Shown: positions 33,413-44,869 of the stretch, one piece after another | Layout: each line of letters begins with the position of its first letter | Numbering within the stretch: the first letter of the stretch is position 1 | DNA from: JBGOTP01 sp963717075 | GTDB lineage: Bacteria > Acidobacteriota > Vicinamibacteria > Vicinamibacterales > CAVVIG01 | Direction of reading: 5' to 3' | NCBI GenBank assembly: GCA_963717075.1 | Contig: CAVQVI010000007.1 | Coordinates: forward strand, 496,001 to 560,000 | DNA: 64,000 bases | Made by a program: the position numbers and the translations under genes | The notes under the pieces: generated by a model | The model's input: the letters and a program-made list of their open reading frames with translations, nothing else | Told to the model about the DNA's origin: nothing | Databases searched by the model: none

Positions 33413-35413
33413 TTACTTGCCAATGGCACTTTCGACCGCCCTGGTCATATAACGGTCGACGTCCTCGGCGAGTAGCAGCCGCTGCGTCTGAAGACCAGTC
33501 GCCGCTCGGGCCACGGCACTTACATAATCTTGATGGGTGGGGTTACGCTCGGCGATGGAGCGTCGTGGATCGCCAAGCTCCAACCGGTGCGCCGTGGTTT
33601 GAGGAAAATCGATCTTCTGACCGGCGGACATCGCACAGATCGTTGCCTGCCAGCTGCGATCGTCGCAACGCCCAACCAGTATATGTGGCCACGGGTGCGG
33701 CGATCTCCGGCAAACGAATACCGGCAATGTCGTTCCCGTCGGCGTCTGTCTTGGGCACAAGAGCCGGATCGGAGAACCGAGAAACCGGGGAGGAAGCGCT
33801 GTCAGGATGCCCGTGGGCAATGAGGGACCAAAATCGAACAGATCGCCCGTCGTTATCAAGCCCGTGTAATTAACAGCCGGGATGCTTGGAAAACCCATGA
33901 CATGTCTGGGCGAGGAAGGGACCAGTGTCCCATCTGCGCGCCTCGGCACCCGGCTTTCCGGGGGCGCGACGCTGGAGGTGACCCACTCATCAAGTGCTAC
34001 CAGCAGGGCCCGTAGAACGGGGTTCGGACCGACTGGGTTCCTTGGCTGCGCGCAGATCCCGGGGCCGCTCGCAGCCTGGTGCGGCAGGCTCGACATCAGG
34101 TAGTAGCGGACGTTCGGTGGATCGGCGAGATCCTTTCCACGCGTGTCCGTATGTAGGAGCGACGTCGCCTTCACCCAATATTCGTTCGCCGAGTTCACTT
34201 CGAAGATCTTGGGGCACGGACTGCTGGGCAGACAGCGCCGGAGTCGTCCATCGGTTTTGCGCGTGACTGGATCGAACAGGACCTGGTTGGCAAACGGGAA
34301 CTCACGCTCCGGAAACCACCGCGCGATGTGTTGGCGGTGCGTTCTTCCGGGTTGAGCAAACCGGTAATTCAAGAAGATGCCGCTTGCCCCGGCGATCCAA
34401 TTGAGAATCCCGTCGAACACCGGTCGGCCCTGTTCGTCCTCGTTGAAACCCAGGTGTACAAAGTCGCGCATGTAGCGCGCCGGCTGTGAGATTCCGAACG
34501 TATAGATAGCCTGAACGTTCCCGGCCAGGGGATTTGCATTGCCGTGGTCGTCTGCGGCGGAGTGATGGAGGAAGGCGGCCAGATCCCGCGTCGCGGCAAA
34601 ACCGAGGCCCGCGACGATCGGGTCTTTGGCCGGATACGTGAATTCGTAAAGGCGGCCCTGCTCGAACGGCGATCCGGGAGGCAGCAGCCGAATCGTCTGC
34701 GGATCGACGTACTCCCAGCCGCTCGAGGGGATGGTTACCGGGGGATCCGCGTAGTGCACACGGACGGTAAGAACCGCCTGTCATTTATCGAGCGTCGCTG
34801 CTGAATAGCTGAGAGAGCCCGCGATCGTCGCGGCTTCGTCAACCACAAATTCCTCGAGGGAAGGACCGACGAGAGACGAACCATCCGGGTTTTTTTTCGC
34901 AGCGACTGGAACCGAAATGGTGAGACGGTTCCCGCCGGGCTTCACACCCGGTTCCCAGCCGCTCGAAACGACGGTATACCCGTGCCGCATGAGGAAACCG
35001 TTGCCTGCATGCGCAGCGCTGCTTGGATTGTTTCCTCCTCCCCCGTCGTTGAAGGCGCCGAGCACACCGATGTTTCCGCGGTTGTTGATGTGGTACAGAA
35101 AAAGTCGCCGATTGCCTCTGGCGAGAGTGATCGGTTTCAGGATGAAGACATCCGTGGAATATTCGACCATCCCCTTGGCATTGCGAGGCGCGGACACCAG
35201 ATCGACTATTAGGGCGTTGCGTGCGTCTTTGGGATCGACTTCGCCGAACACCCGCCACCGAAGCTTCTGGTACGGCCCCACGGTGCCGAATGAAACCCCC
35301 TCAAACGTGGGCGATTCGACAGTGACGACTTCGATTTTCGTAATCCGCGCTTCGGCCGGAGTCGATACCCCTACCGCAACCGCCAAACCCACGGAGATGA
35401 GGAGTGTTTTCAA
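33413..35413 (-). pseudogene. Alpha/beta hydrolase domain (Abhydrolase_10) protein, frameshifted
   Basis: From ATG 35413: signal peptide (LLISVGLAVAVGVSTPAEA), ITKIEVVTVESPTFEGVSFG, GPYQKLRWRVFGEVDPKD, YSTDVFILKPITLARGNRRLFLYHINNRGN, RHGYTVVSSGWEPG. The frame then stops at 34781 and continues in another frame: GWEYVDPQTIRLLPPG, GFAATRDLAAFLHH, GFNEDEQGRPVFDGILNWIAG, FNYRF.. and YLMSSLPHQ. A third segment (VPKTDADGNDIAGIRLPEIAAPVATYTGWALR) sits in yet another frame between about 33620 and 33755. At least three shifts. The family has no settled substrate. Confidence 0.7.
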
Positions 35414-35444
35414 GTCTACAGACTCGCTTATTTCGGTTCTTTCT

Positions 35445-36577
35445 TCATGGCCTGATCGGCACGTTTCTTCTCGTCGGCGCGCGCTCCCTGAGGGCGTTGG
35501 CCATGCTGTAGTTTCCCTCGTGGCAGGCGAACTCGAACATGGGACCTATCGTCTTCACCATCGGGACCTCTGCCGACCAGGGCCTTGTCCAGGTCGTCGG
35601 ATTGTCGATCGTGAACGTGTGACCGATTGTGTCTTCGGCGGTGCGGGTGAATCGCTCGATCACGCGCAAACTTTCGCCGGAGCCTCGAAATGCGGGCTTG
35701 TCGGAGAAGTTTGTTGTCTCAACGACAAGCGTATCGCCCTCCCAACGACCGCGCGAGCTTCCCATCCACTGACGGATATTCTTTGAGATCTGTGGTCGCC
35801 CATCCAGTGGAATGATGCGCGCGTCATGGATCATCTCAACCAGAATCATCACGTAGCCAGGACCCTGCACGATTTGATAGTTGTTCTGGTAGCCCCACGG
35901 CAGGATCGGCGGGCCGGCGTTCATGATGATGCACCGATCGTCGAGCTCGTTGGCCTGCGCGGAGTCAAACCGCCCACCGAGTTGCTTTTGCGCCTGTGCC
36001 CGGGCGGCCGCCCGTTTTCGTCCTTCCTCGGTCAACGGCGGAATCCTGCCGTCTGGTGGATCGAAGACCGACGACGTTCGCAAAGTTTCTACGACGGGTG
36101 TTTGGTTCTTGCGAGACCGAACTGACTGAAATCATAGTGCACATCCGCGGTCGTTCCAGGTTTTGGCGCGTCCGCCGCGTTGCCGGTATTCATCCACCTG
36201 CCGAGTGACGCATTCGTATTCCCGGGGGGCGCATTTCTATTCGCGGGTGGCGCATCTGTATTCGCGGGTCCCTCGCCTTCTGTAGATCCTCGCTCACGAA
36301 GTTGGGCCGCTTCCTCCTTCGTATAGAACTCTTTTGTGACGTTTTTGGGTCGCTCCATCGGAGTATAGGTGGAGTTCGTCCAGAAGCCCTGCAGGTCCGG
36401 TTGGCCGTCAGGCGTTCGTGGCGGAGTCCAAGTCTTCGCCTTGCTTCCAGCCTTCGTCGCCTTGGTTCCACCTTTCGTCACGACGGTTGGAGCCTGGGCG
36501 GCAAGCGGCGCGCTCATCGAGAGCGCGATCGCGATCCCCACCGCCAGAGCACCGGAGGCGAGAAATTGACGTCGCAT
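35445..36577 (-). pseudogene. GRIPP-motif exported protein, one A lost from an A-run
   Basis: From ATG 36577: signal peptide (LASGALAVGIAIALSMSAPLAAQ), a Lys/Thr-rich linker, RTPDGQPDLQGFWTNSTYTP, an Asn/Pro/Ala repeat, ADVHYDFSQFGLARTKHPS-stop. In the next frame it continues ETLRTSSVFDPPDGRIPPLTEEGRKR, YQNNYQIVQGPGYVMILVEMIHDARIIPLDGRP, WMGSSRGRWEGDTLVVETTNF and HEGNYSMANALRER. At the join, accaaacaccc would be in frame as accaaaacaccc, so a single A is missing from a homopolymer near 36105. Function is unknown; widespread, exported, with a WxxGxWExDTLVV core. Confidence 0.7.
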
Positions 36578-36630
36578 CGAGACCTCCTCAGGGGCGTGCG
36601 CTCAGCACTAGCGCCGAGCAGGTATATTGC

Positions 36631-37236
36631 CTATTTCCCGATTTCCCGTTGACGGAGCCCTGGTGTCCAGTCTTCAAACGGGGGAGGGACGTAGCTGGCG
36701 CGGCCGGGCATCTGGACCGCCGAGAGTCGCTTCGCGTCCATCACCTCGCCTGGTTTGATGACGTCGTTCCGCTCCAACAGAAACGCGGTCAGGCTATACA
36801 CCTCGTTTGCCGTCAAGTACCCTTGTTGATGCAGCGGCATCGACCGGTTGATGAAGCTCCAAATGAGCGGCGCAAACGGCCAATTCCGGAGCCCGCGCCC
36901 CGGGAAGCCGCCGACCCCCTCGTGGGACATCTCGCGCCCCGGGGGCCGAGTGCCAACCAGAATAGGAGCGGGGCCTTCGGCGCCGGTTGGCCCGTGGCAA
37001 GTCGCACAATTCCGCCTGGCGTAGACAACCGCCCCCTGCTCGGCGGTGCCACTGCCGGCGGGGAGGCCCTCTCCATCGGGTCGAATCGACGCGTCCCAAG
37101 GCCTCAGTTCGTGTTCGCTCGGCGCCCGGCCGAGTTTGTACGTGGCGCCCCCCTGGGCGCCGGCCATGATGCTCCAGGTGGCCACCAGCGCCGCGACAAG
37201 CAACAATTTACAGGGCGTTGACAACGAGTCCCTCAT
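36631..37236 (-). CDS. c-type cytochrome, Mo-enzyme partner (copy A, SorB-like)
   Basis: 201 residues. Signal peptide (LLLVAALVATWSIMAGAQ), YKLGRAPSEHELRPWD, GSGTAEQGAVVYARRNCATCHGPTGAEGPAP (heme motif CATCH), FAPLIWSFINRSMPLHQQGYLTANEVYSLTAFLLERN (distal Met region) and a C-terminal YVPPPFEDWTPGLR. It is a class I cytochrome c like SorB. It overlaps the Mo-enzyme stop by 29 bp and would take electrons from it. A paralogue sits at 50970-51602. Confidence 0.85.
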   Translation of the reverse strand: MRDSLSTPCKLLLVAALVATWSIMAGAQGGATYKLGRAPSEHELRPWDASIRPDGEGLPAGSGTAEQGAVVYARRNCATCHGPTGAEGPAPILVGTRPPGREMSHEGVGGFPGRGLRNWPFAPLIWSFINRSMPLHQQGYLTANEVYSLTAFLLERNDVIKPGEVMDAKRLSAVQMPGRASYVPPPFEDWTPGLRQREIGK

Positions 37237-38455
37237 TGGTCACCCTCCAGGGCTGAATGGCGTTCCCATGCGGCGTGCGTGCGCCGCCCCAGAACTTGTT
37301 GTGATCGGCCATGGTCGGCTGCACCTGCCCCGCGTCATCGGTACACCGAGACTGAAGGACCACTTCTCCACCGTTCCACGTCCACGGCAATTCAAACCGC
37401 GTCAACGAGATGCGGAGAACCGGATCGATTAGTGGCGCGTCGGTCCAGGTCTTGCCCCCGTCCGTGGACACTTCGACGCGGCGAACCGTACCGCCGCCGG
37501 ACCACGCCAGACCCCTGATCGTATGGAAACCACGACTAAGCCGTTGCTGACCGGAGGGGTCGTGATCACCGATTTCGGGCCCTGCTCCATGAAGTAGCGT
37601 TCTTTCACCCGCCCCGCGTTGACGAAGTGGCTCTGTTCCCAATACGTGGCATAGGGGCGATCCACCACCTCGATTCGCTTGAGCCATTTCACGTGATACT
37701 TGCCCTCCAAGCCAGGGACGACCAGCCGCAACGGGTAGCCCTGATGAGGCCGCACAGGCTCCCCGTTCTGGCCGTACGCCACCAGCACGTCCTGCATCGC
37801 CTTCCCCATCGGGATGCTACTCCCGTGCTTGCTGGGTTCCGCGCCTTCCGCCAAGATCCACTTCCCGCCGGCTTTGGCACCGACTTCTTTCAGCAGCAGC
37901 GACAGCGGCACGCCGGTCCACTCGCTACACGAGATCATGCCGTGACTTTCCTCGAGCGTCTTGTCCATTGGCCTCGCCGCGTTGGCGATACACTCAATGT
38001 AATGCGCCCGGGAGACGGAGGGGAGCCGCATCAGCTCGTCCATCGTGAACACCAACGGATGCTCGACCATGCCACTGATCATCAATCGATGCTCTCTGGG
38101 ATCGATCGGCGGAGGCGCGTTGCCATGGGACGACACGTAATGGAGCGGAGCCGGCGTGATAGTGCCCACCATCTGATCGAGCGGAGTCTGTGCATCCCAC
38201 CCATTCGGCTCACGATGCATGTCCATGTTGCCAATCATGCTGATGCGCGTGCGCGCCGCGGTCACGTGTGGGGAACGCTCCCCGTACGACATGGTGTCTT
38301 TGACAGCGGCGCTAAGGCCACGACGAGGACATGTTCACCTTCAAGCCCCTGTCCCGGCGTCTGTGCGCTGACGGAAGCGGTACGCTGACTGCCAAACCAG
38401 CGAGCGCGGCGCCCTTGGTCAGGAACTGCCGTCTATTGGACTGCTTCGAAGCCAT
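37208..38455 (-). pseudogene. Sulfite-dehydrogenase-like molybdopterin enzyme, copy A (three frameshifts)
   Basis: From ATG 38455 MASKQSNRRQFLTKGAALAG is a twin-arginine signal. Two shifts follow within 150 bp, after which KDTMSYGERSPHV begins the enzyme: PAPLHYVSSHGNAPP, HRLMISGMVEHPLVFTMDELMRLPSVSRAHYIECIANAARP (ECIAN Cys would bind Mo), ISCSEWTGVPLSLLLKEVG, YGQNGEPVRPHQGYPLRLVVPGLEG and KYHVKWLKRIEVVDRPY. A third shift near 37560 moves to the dimerisation domain SRGFHTIRGLAWSGGGTVRRV, TWNGGEVVLQSRCTDDAG. This is the SoxC/SorA/YedY-like family; the substrate may be sulfite but is not proven. Confidence 0.75.
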
Positions 38456-38617
38456 CGCACACCTCGCTCATGAAGTTGCAGAACTCACGTTGCGGACACG
38501 CCGAGAAAAAAATCAGCGCCTGCACCGCGGCCCATCGGGCCGGCTACCACACTTCCACATCTGCTCCCGCAAACACGTCCCGCAGCCTTCTCACGTCGAA
38601 GATTGCTCCGTTCGGTC

Positions 38618-39941
38618 TCAAATGAGAGAAAGCGGTTCGACGTCGACTATCCTGGTACTGATGCCGAGCTTCTCGAGGTGGATCCCGAACTTGTCCAGCA
38701 GCGCCAGATTCAGGTTCGCCATCGGCGTTTCGCGAGGGCGACGCGCCGCCGACCCTTGAGCTGAGCAGCTGCGCCGCCTGCCAAGAGGATGGGCAGGTTG
38801 GTGCGAGCATGCTCGTTGGGATCGGACATGCCGGCACCGTACAGAATCATCACGTGATCCAGCAGCGACCCGTCGCCGTCGGGCGTCGATGCCAACTTGT
38901 CCAAGTAATACTTGAACAGCGTCGTATGGTAGACGTTGATTTTCGTAAGTTTCTCGTACAGCTCGGGATTGTTTCGATGGTGCGACGTCGGATGGTGCGA
39001 ATCGGGCACGCCAATCTCGCGATAGGTCCGGCCACTCAATTCGCGGCCCAACATGAAGGTAATGACGCGGGTCAGGTCGGTCTGGTACGCGCAGCACCTG
39101 CAAATCGTACATCAGCTTGACATGTTCATCGGAACGACGCAGGGATGCCCGCAGGCTGATCACCAACCGCCAGCGTCTCGGCACTCTGTTCCTCGGCCCT
39201 CTGGATGCGACGCTCAATATCCCGAACAGCGTCGAGGTATTCACCGATCCGCACGCGGTCGCGCGGCCCGACTCCTCGCCGAGGTCGGCGACGTTTCGGT
39301 CACTGAATCGAGAATGCTGCGCTGCTCTCCGATGCGCGCAAGTCGCGCGCTCGGGTCTGTACTTCCGCTGTCGCCAAAGATCCGCTCGAAGACGGTCGAG
39401 GTTGTTTTCCAGCGGGAGCGGCGTCGTCGGCTGCTCCACGCGATCGTGTTCGAGTACGAACAGGCGAAGCCCACGTCGCAGGAACCCGAGACATCCCGAC
39501 GTCCAGGGCAAGCTCAAGCGATGAGAGCTGCGAATGCCGACGCTTTCGTTCGCGATACGCTGGTCATCGAGACGCCGGCTCGCGAGCCGGCGGTTCCGAT
39601 GGCATGGAGACAGTCCGTCAGGAATCGCGTGGGCGCAGTCCGTGGAAACCGCGTTCCGCGGCCGGCTGTACAATCCGCTCACCACGAGCAGGCGTTCTCG
39701 GAAGGCTCCAGCGCCTTCAGGGTCGGCGTGAGCTCGAGAGGCCGGTTGTGGGCGGTATCCAGTGCTTCATGACGATTCCGTTCGGCACATAGACCACGCC
39801 GAGACGTCGCATCGGGTTGGTCGCCGTCTTCCGCAGCGCCGCAAACGCCGGAACCATGCCGTCCAGCAGCGGCAGCGCCAGGGTTGCGCCAAGGCCGCGC
39901 AGCACCGTGCGGCGGGGAATGGCCTTCTTGGTGATGATCAT
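38618..39941 (-). pseudogene. DUF1552 domain protein (broken)
   Basis: From ATG 39941: twin-arginine-type start KKAIPRRTVLRGLGATLALPLLDGMVPA, then NPMRRLGVVYVPNGIVMKHW and, in other frames, GVPDSHHPTSHHRNNPELYEKLTKINVYHTTLFKYYLDKLAST, GSLLDHVMILYGAGMSDPNEH, NLPILLAGGA and a C-terminal LALLDKFGIHLEKLGIST. That is the DUF1552 pattern. These proteins, paired with DUF1592 proteins, are of unknown function and common in Planctomycetes and Acidobacteria. Length (about 440 codons) is normal, but several frameshifts are needed. The stop at 38618 is 163 bp from the Mo-enzyme start. Confidence 0.65.
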
Positions 39942-39955
39942 GAGTCGCGACCTCC

Positions 39956-42400
39956 TCATTTGAAACGGCGGGCTCTTGACGATACCCAGGATAATCGACG
40001 ACCAGTGGTAGTCGATCGGCGGCAGCCTCTCTCGCATCTTGCGAATGCCGGCAGGTCGTAATACTCGACGCCCCGGCCGAGCGCGTAGGTGAGGAGCTTT
40101 TCGGTCACTGTCCGACGAATTGTTCGCGGTGCGCCAGCAAGATGGTGCGCAGCCCCGCCAGGCCGTTCAACGTGGTCCGTGGGAAGCGCCCCGAGGCATC
40201 GATTGGCGCCGCCCCGTCCGTCGTGCGCCACTGGCCGATCGCGTCGAAATTCTCGAGCGCGAAACCGAACGGGTCCATCGACGCATGGCACGACGCGCAA
40301 CCGGGTTCTTCCGATGCTCCTCCATCCGCTCGCGCACCGAGAGCCGGCTTGCTCCCCGGCTCGCGTTCCTCAGAGCGCTGGCACTTCGGGGAGGCGGCGG
40401 CGGCGGAGGCGTACCGAGAATGTTTTCGAGCAGCCACTTGCCGCGCAGCACCGGCGAGGTTCGGTTCGCATACGACGTTACGGTCAGTACGCTTCCCTGG
40501 CCGAGCAGGCCCCACTTCGCTCATCGCTGAGGGTTACGCGCCGGAACCGGCTTCCGTAGACGTTCGGAATGCCATAGTGACGCGCCAGCCGCTCGTTGAC
40601 GAACGTGTAGTTCGCGCTCAGCAAGCTCCGGCATGCTCCGATCCTCGCGCAGCTGGCTCTCGAGGAACAGCTTCGGTTTCCTGCTCGAAGGCCTCCCGCA
40701 GATTGTCGTCGAACTCGGGAAACACTTCCGGATTGGGCAACACGCTGCGGATGTTGCGGAGCAAGAGCCACTGGCCAGCGAAGTTGTCCACGAGCGCCGT
40801 CGAGCGCGCATCGGCCAGCATGCGCCGCACCTGCTGTTCCAGCACCTTCGGATCCTTGAGCTTGCCGCGAACGGCCACGTCGAGGAGCTCGTCGTCGGGA
40901 ATGCTGCTCCACAGAAAGAAGGACAGCCGCGAGGCCAGTTCGAGATCGCTCAGCCGATAGGCGGTAGCCGGTGTCACGCTCGGCGGCTCGCGCTCAATAC
41001 GGAGCAGAAAGTTCGGGTCGGCGAGGAGCCGCTCGACGGCCAACTGGATGCCTCGTCGAAGCTCCCCTGCTCCGCCCGCCTCGTAAAAACCGAGAAGGGT
41101 GCGAACCTCTCGGTCCGTGACAGGTCGACGATACGCGCGACGGGCGAGCGTGGAGAGAATCGTCTTGGCGCAGCGCTCCTCGTCCGTATTGCGCTTCGGC
41201 CGGCACACAAAATCGCGCGCCGGCTGGGTGTCTCGCCCGGTCCTTCTATCGTGTGAGGGGCCACTGATCGTGACGCTACCGAACGGCCGGATTTGTCGTC
41301 CGGCATAGCATTGATAGCGAGGGCATAACCGCTCTGACGCGGCTGGAGGATTCCGTCGGCCTTCGACAAGTCTCGTAGAGCGCAACACCCACAAGACGTG
41401 GACCCGCCCGCACGGAAACGCGGACTTCCAAGCCCTCGTCCGCGTGGTGCATGTAGGATTCCCACTTGGAATCCCCCAAGATATTTCCTTCGAAACTCTC
41501 GGGGGCAGGTTTGCCAGGGACGTCGCCGCCCACCCCAAAGAGCTTGAGGCGCACGCCGTCAGAAGCGCCATTTCAATCTGATGGCGCGTATTGAGCCCTC
41601 GAATGTAGTCGACGTAGTTGGTTTGCAGACGAACCTTGATCACGTACTCGCCGTCGACCGGAAAGTTGCCGTAGAGAACGCAATCCCCCTCCTCGCGACC
41701 CGAACGGAAGGTCCTCACTCGGGCGATCGGCTTGATCAAGTTGAGCGGCACATCGTAGGTGGTCAACACCGAACGAGGGGGGAGCCCCATGGCGAGGCGG
41801 CTTAGCTTCCGCGCCGCCGACAGGTAACGTTCCATCAGGGCCGGCGAGACTGACAGAACACACCCGCCATGTTGTCAAAGCCGTGGCGATCTGCTGCGTC
41901 GGCCGGCAGCAACTCGGCTACATCGATGTCGAGCGCAAGCAGGTCGCGAATCGCGTTCTGGTATTCAGCCCTGTTGAGGCGATGGAACATGTCGGTCCGG
42001 CCGGGATCTGGGCTGCTCGCGGCCGCGCGGTCAAGCGACGTTTCCAGGTACGACACAAAGCCGTCACTAATAGCCGCATCGGCCGGGGGCGGCCTGGAGG
42101 GGGCATCGCACCCATCCGCACTTTCTGGATGACCTTTTCCCACACCTGCGCCTTCGCGCCCACATCCGCAACGTGTCCGCGTGTCGAGGCGTGAGGTTTC
42201 GCGGCCCGAACTTTTTCGTTATGGCAAGAAACACGGTACCGATCGAGAACCACTCGCTGCGGCGAGACGGAGGGAAGGACCGAACCTGAAGGTTGCTGTG
42301 GACTGCGCGCCTGGGTCGCGGAACGTACGGGTGTCCGGATCGCGATACAGGCGCCGATCACACAACACACACGTCTCGTCCCCCCCCGGACGGAACTGTC
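39956..42400 (-). pseudogene. DUF1592-type (cytochrome-like) protein, heavily frameshifted
   Basis: A large exported protein in pieces: RVSCHNEKVRAA (heme motif with its first Cys changed to Arg), DVGAKAQVWEKVIQKVRMGAMPPPG, MFHRLNRAEYQNAIRDLLALDIDVAELLPAD, GFDNMAGV, ERYLSAARKLSRLAMG, a DUF1587-like part, RRAYRRPVTDREVRTLLGFYEAG, DPNFLLRIEREP, YRLSDLELASRLSFFLWSSIPDDELL, FAGQWLLLRNI, PDFDDNLREAF-like, CASCHASMDPFGFALENFDAIGQWR, RTILLAHREQFV and TVTEKLLTYALGRGVEYYDLPA. Order and spacing match PSCyt/DUF1587/1592/1588/1585 proteins. It feeds directly into DUF1552. The start is unclear, about 42390. Confidence 0.65.
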
Positions 42401-42649
42401 TTCTCTCATCCGCGCGAGTCGTCGTGCGAGGGCCCCACGCCTACAGATCACCACTTCAGGCCATCTCCGCGGGTCGATCAATCAGTTCCTTCGGCCCTCC
42501 AGGTGGGACGTGGCGCAAAAAAGGCCCGTTCTTCGGTCCGCTTTCGACATTGTGGAGGGCGCCCCGCTGCGCTACGATAGCGCCTTGCGACTCGCCGTCG
42601 GTCGCGGTCGCCTGCAGGGGTGCCCAGCGAAAACTGCCCCGGACGGCCC

Positions 42650-44079
42650 CTGAGGGTGAGGGATATGCTGGCGAGTTCGGCGTCCGCGTCTCGCTACGGC
42701 TGGTGCTGGCACTCACCGGTTTTGCCGGCACCGACAACGATCTTGCCTTGGTGTCCGCAGCCAGAACAAGACCGCTCAGCCGTGCGTGCTTTGCTGAAGC
42801 GGGGTCCGATGTCAATGCGACCCAACCGGATGGCGCAAGCGCCCTCCATTCGGCGGCCTATCGGGACGTCGCGACACGGCGGACGCTGATTCGTGCCGGC
42901 GCCCGCGTCAACGCCCAAAACGAGGTCGTCGCCACGCCCCTTTGGGTGTCCTCCACGCACGCCAGTGCGGCAATGATCGGGCGACTGCTAAAGGCCGGGG
43001 CGGATACCAACGCCGCCCTGCCGGGAGGCGAGACTCCGCTCATGACCGCTACGCGGGCCGGCGGTGCAGACGCAGTGAAGCTGTTGTCTGGCCCACGGGG
43101 CGATCGTGAACGTCGAGGATCATGCACGCGGTAGACCGCGCTGATGTGGGCGGTTGCGCAGCCGCATCCTGACGTCGTCCGACTGCTCATCGATCACGGA
43201 GCGAACGTTCATGCTCGATCGCTGACACGCTCAGTGGTCGTGAACGTCGGAGCCGATCGCGGCGATGCAGACTTCAACCCGAAGGAGGTCGTCGAGGAAG
43301 GCGAGGTGGATTCACACGGTTGCGTTTGCGACCCCGTCAGGGCGATATCGAGTCTGCAAGGCCGTTGTCGCTGCGGCAGCGAACTCCAACGATGCCGCTC
43401 CGACTGGCACCCGTGCTTCGTCGTCGCGGCTCGCAGCGGCCACAGCGCGCTGGTAGCGCTTCTTCTGGGAGGGCGCCGACCCCAACGCCGCGGGCGCGGG
43501 GTCTACCGCCCTGCATATTGCGATTCTAGAGGCGACCTGGGGTTGGTGACGCGCTTCTCGCGCACGGAGCGAATCCAAACGCTCCACTGCTGAATGCACG
43601 CCCGCCAGGCGATTGGGCCAAGATTTGGCCATGCGTCGGGCCTGGGTCGGCGCGACGCCATTTCAGCTCGCCGCGAAGTTGGTCGACGTCAGCATGATGC
43701 GCGCCATCACTCTCGCGGCGCTGATCCGCGATTGGCGAGCAAGGACGACCAAGACCCCAGTGATCGCGCCGATGACTCCGGAAGGCCGCGGCGTGTGCGG
43801 CCGCCTGGCGCGGGAGACCCAAGCAACGCAGAGCGCCGGACGGTCTGAGGCCGTCAAGGTCGCCCGGTCGAGTTCGGCAGCAACATCGATCCGGCCAATG
43901 TGGTCGGCAACACAGCACTGCGCACGGGCAGCGTCCAGCGGCTGGACGCTGTCGTGCAATTCCTGCGCCGGATCGTCGCACCAACTGGAAGTGAAGAACA
44001 CACACGTGATCAGACACCTGTCGCTATGGCGACCGCGAGACGGACGGCGCCGTCTGGACGACGGCACTCAGCCGGCTGA
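42650..44079 (+). pseudogene. Ankyrin-repeat protein, heavily frameshifted
   Basis: Repeats can be followed through at least six frame changes: NDLALVSAA, DRSAVRALLKRG, GSDVNATQPDGASALHSAAYRD, LIRAGARVNAQNEVVATPLWV, MIGRLLKAGADTNAALPGGETPLMTATRAGG, LMWAVAQPHPDVVRLLIDHGANVHARS, RQGDIESARP, GADPNAAGAGSTALHIAILEA, AHGANPNAPLLNARPPGDWA, GATPFQLAAKLVDVSMMRA, GADPRLASKDD and a terminal repeat VVQFLRRI. The GADxNAxxxxGxTPLxxA pattern is unmistakable. Ankyrin repeats bind proteins; partner unknown. The promoter region is shared with the divergent DUF1592 gene. Confidence 0.65.
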
Positions 44080-44305
44080 GCAAGCTGCAGCCAAGCGTCC
44101 GGCCGATTTGCTTCGTCGATTGGGTGCGCGCGAGTCGATCCGCATCTAGTCAGTATCCGCGCCCGTGCGCACGCGACCCCATTGCTGAGGCACATACGCC
44201 GCATTCGCGTCGTCCTCATGTACCAGTCGATGGAGGAGGCGCTTCATGGCCGAGCGCCAGCGCGAGCGCGAGGGCCTGCATTCGCAAGTCCCTCGCGCTT
44301 GTGCT

Positions 44306-44712
44306 TCACGAATAGATGATGAACTTCGAGGAGGTTAGCATCTCGATCGCGCACGTAACGCTGGTCCCTGTGGCCTTGCCGCCGTCGCGCCCACCATCGC
44401 GTTTCGCAGGACCTTCTATGATCTTTGCGCCCGCGCGGTCCAGCATCGTGCTTCAAGGATTCCGGCGTGCCATCCCACCAGAAACATCCGTCACCGCATC
44501 CGGGCTTTGCTGTCGGACCTCGGCCAGGTAAACGTGTCACACTGCCACATCGCGGGACAATGAAAGTTTGATCTTCTCGTCCCGAAGTCGACCGACGTGT
44601 GGAGCGCGTTTTCGAGCCACGACAAACCCAAGGGCGATCGAAACGCCGAGCATGGCCTCGGTGTTTTGCATCGGAAGGGCAACGTGATCGAAGACTTCGA
44701 CTCTTCCAGCTA
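44306..44712 (-). pseudogene. VOC (glyoxalase-like) family protein, frameshifted
   Basis: Pieces in all three minus frames: VEVFDHVALPMQNTEAMLG, SIALGFVV, a NFHCPAMWQ segment, PTAKPGCGDGCFWWDGTPE, AGAKIIEGP and RDGGRDGGKATGTSV, RDANLLE followed by FIIYS-stop (44306-44308). This is the vicinal-oxygen-chelate layout of a 130-residue glyoxalase/bleomycin-resistance type protein. At least four shifts. Metal ligands His and Glu are plausible at the expected places. It is downstream of the TonB receptor on the same strand; 44080-44305 carries nothing else. Confidence 0.55.
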
Positions 44713-44869
44713 CTGCGCCAGCACAGATTCGCTGACCTTGCCAAGCGCGTCAGCCGAAGCTCTACGCCACCCGCCAGCCATCACGCGCTTGATCGACTGC
44801 CATCGAGAGAAACATTCGGTCGGACGACATATGCACTCATGGCAGCCTCCTGGACCCCACACTAACCAG

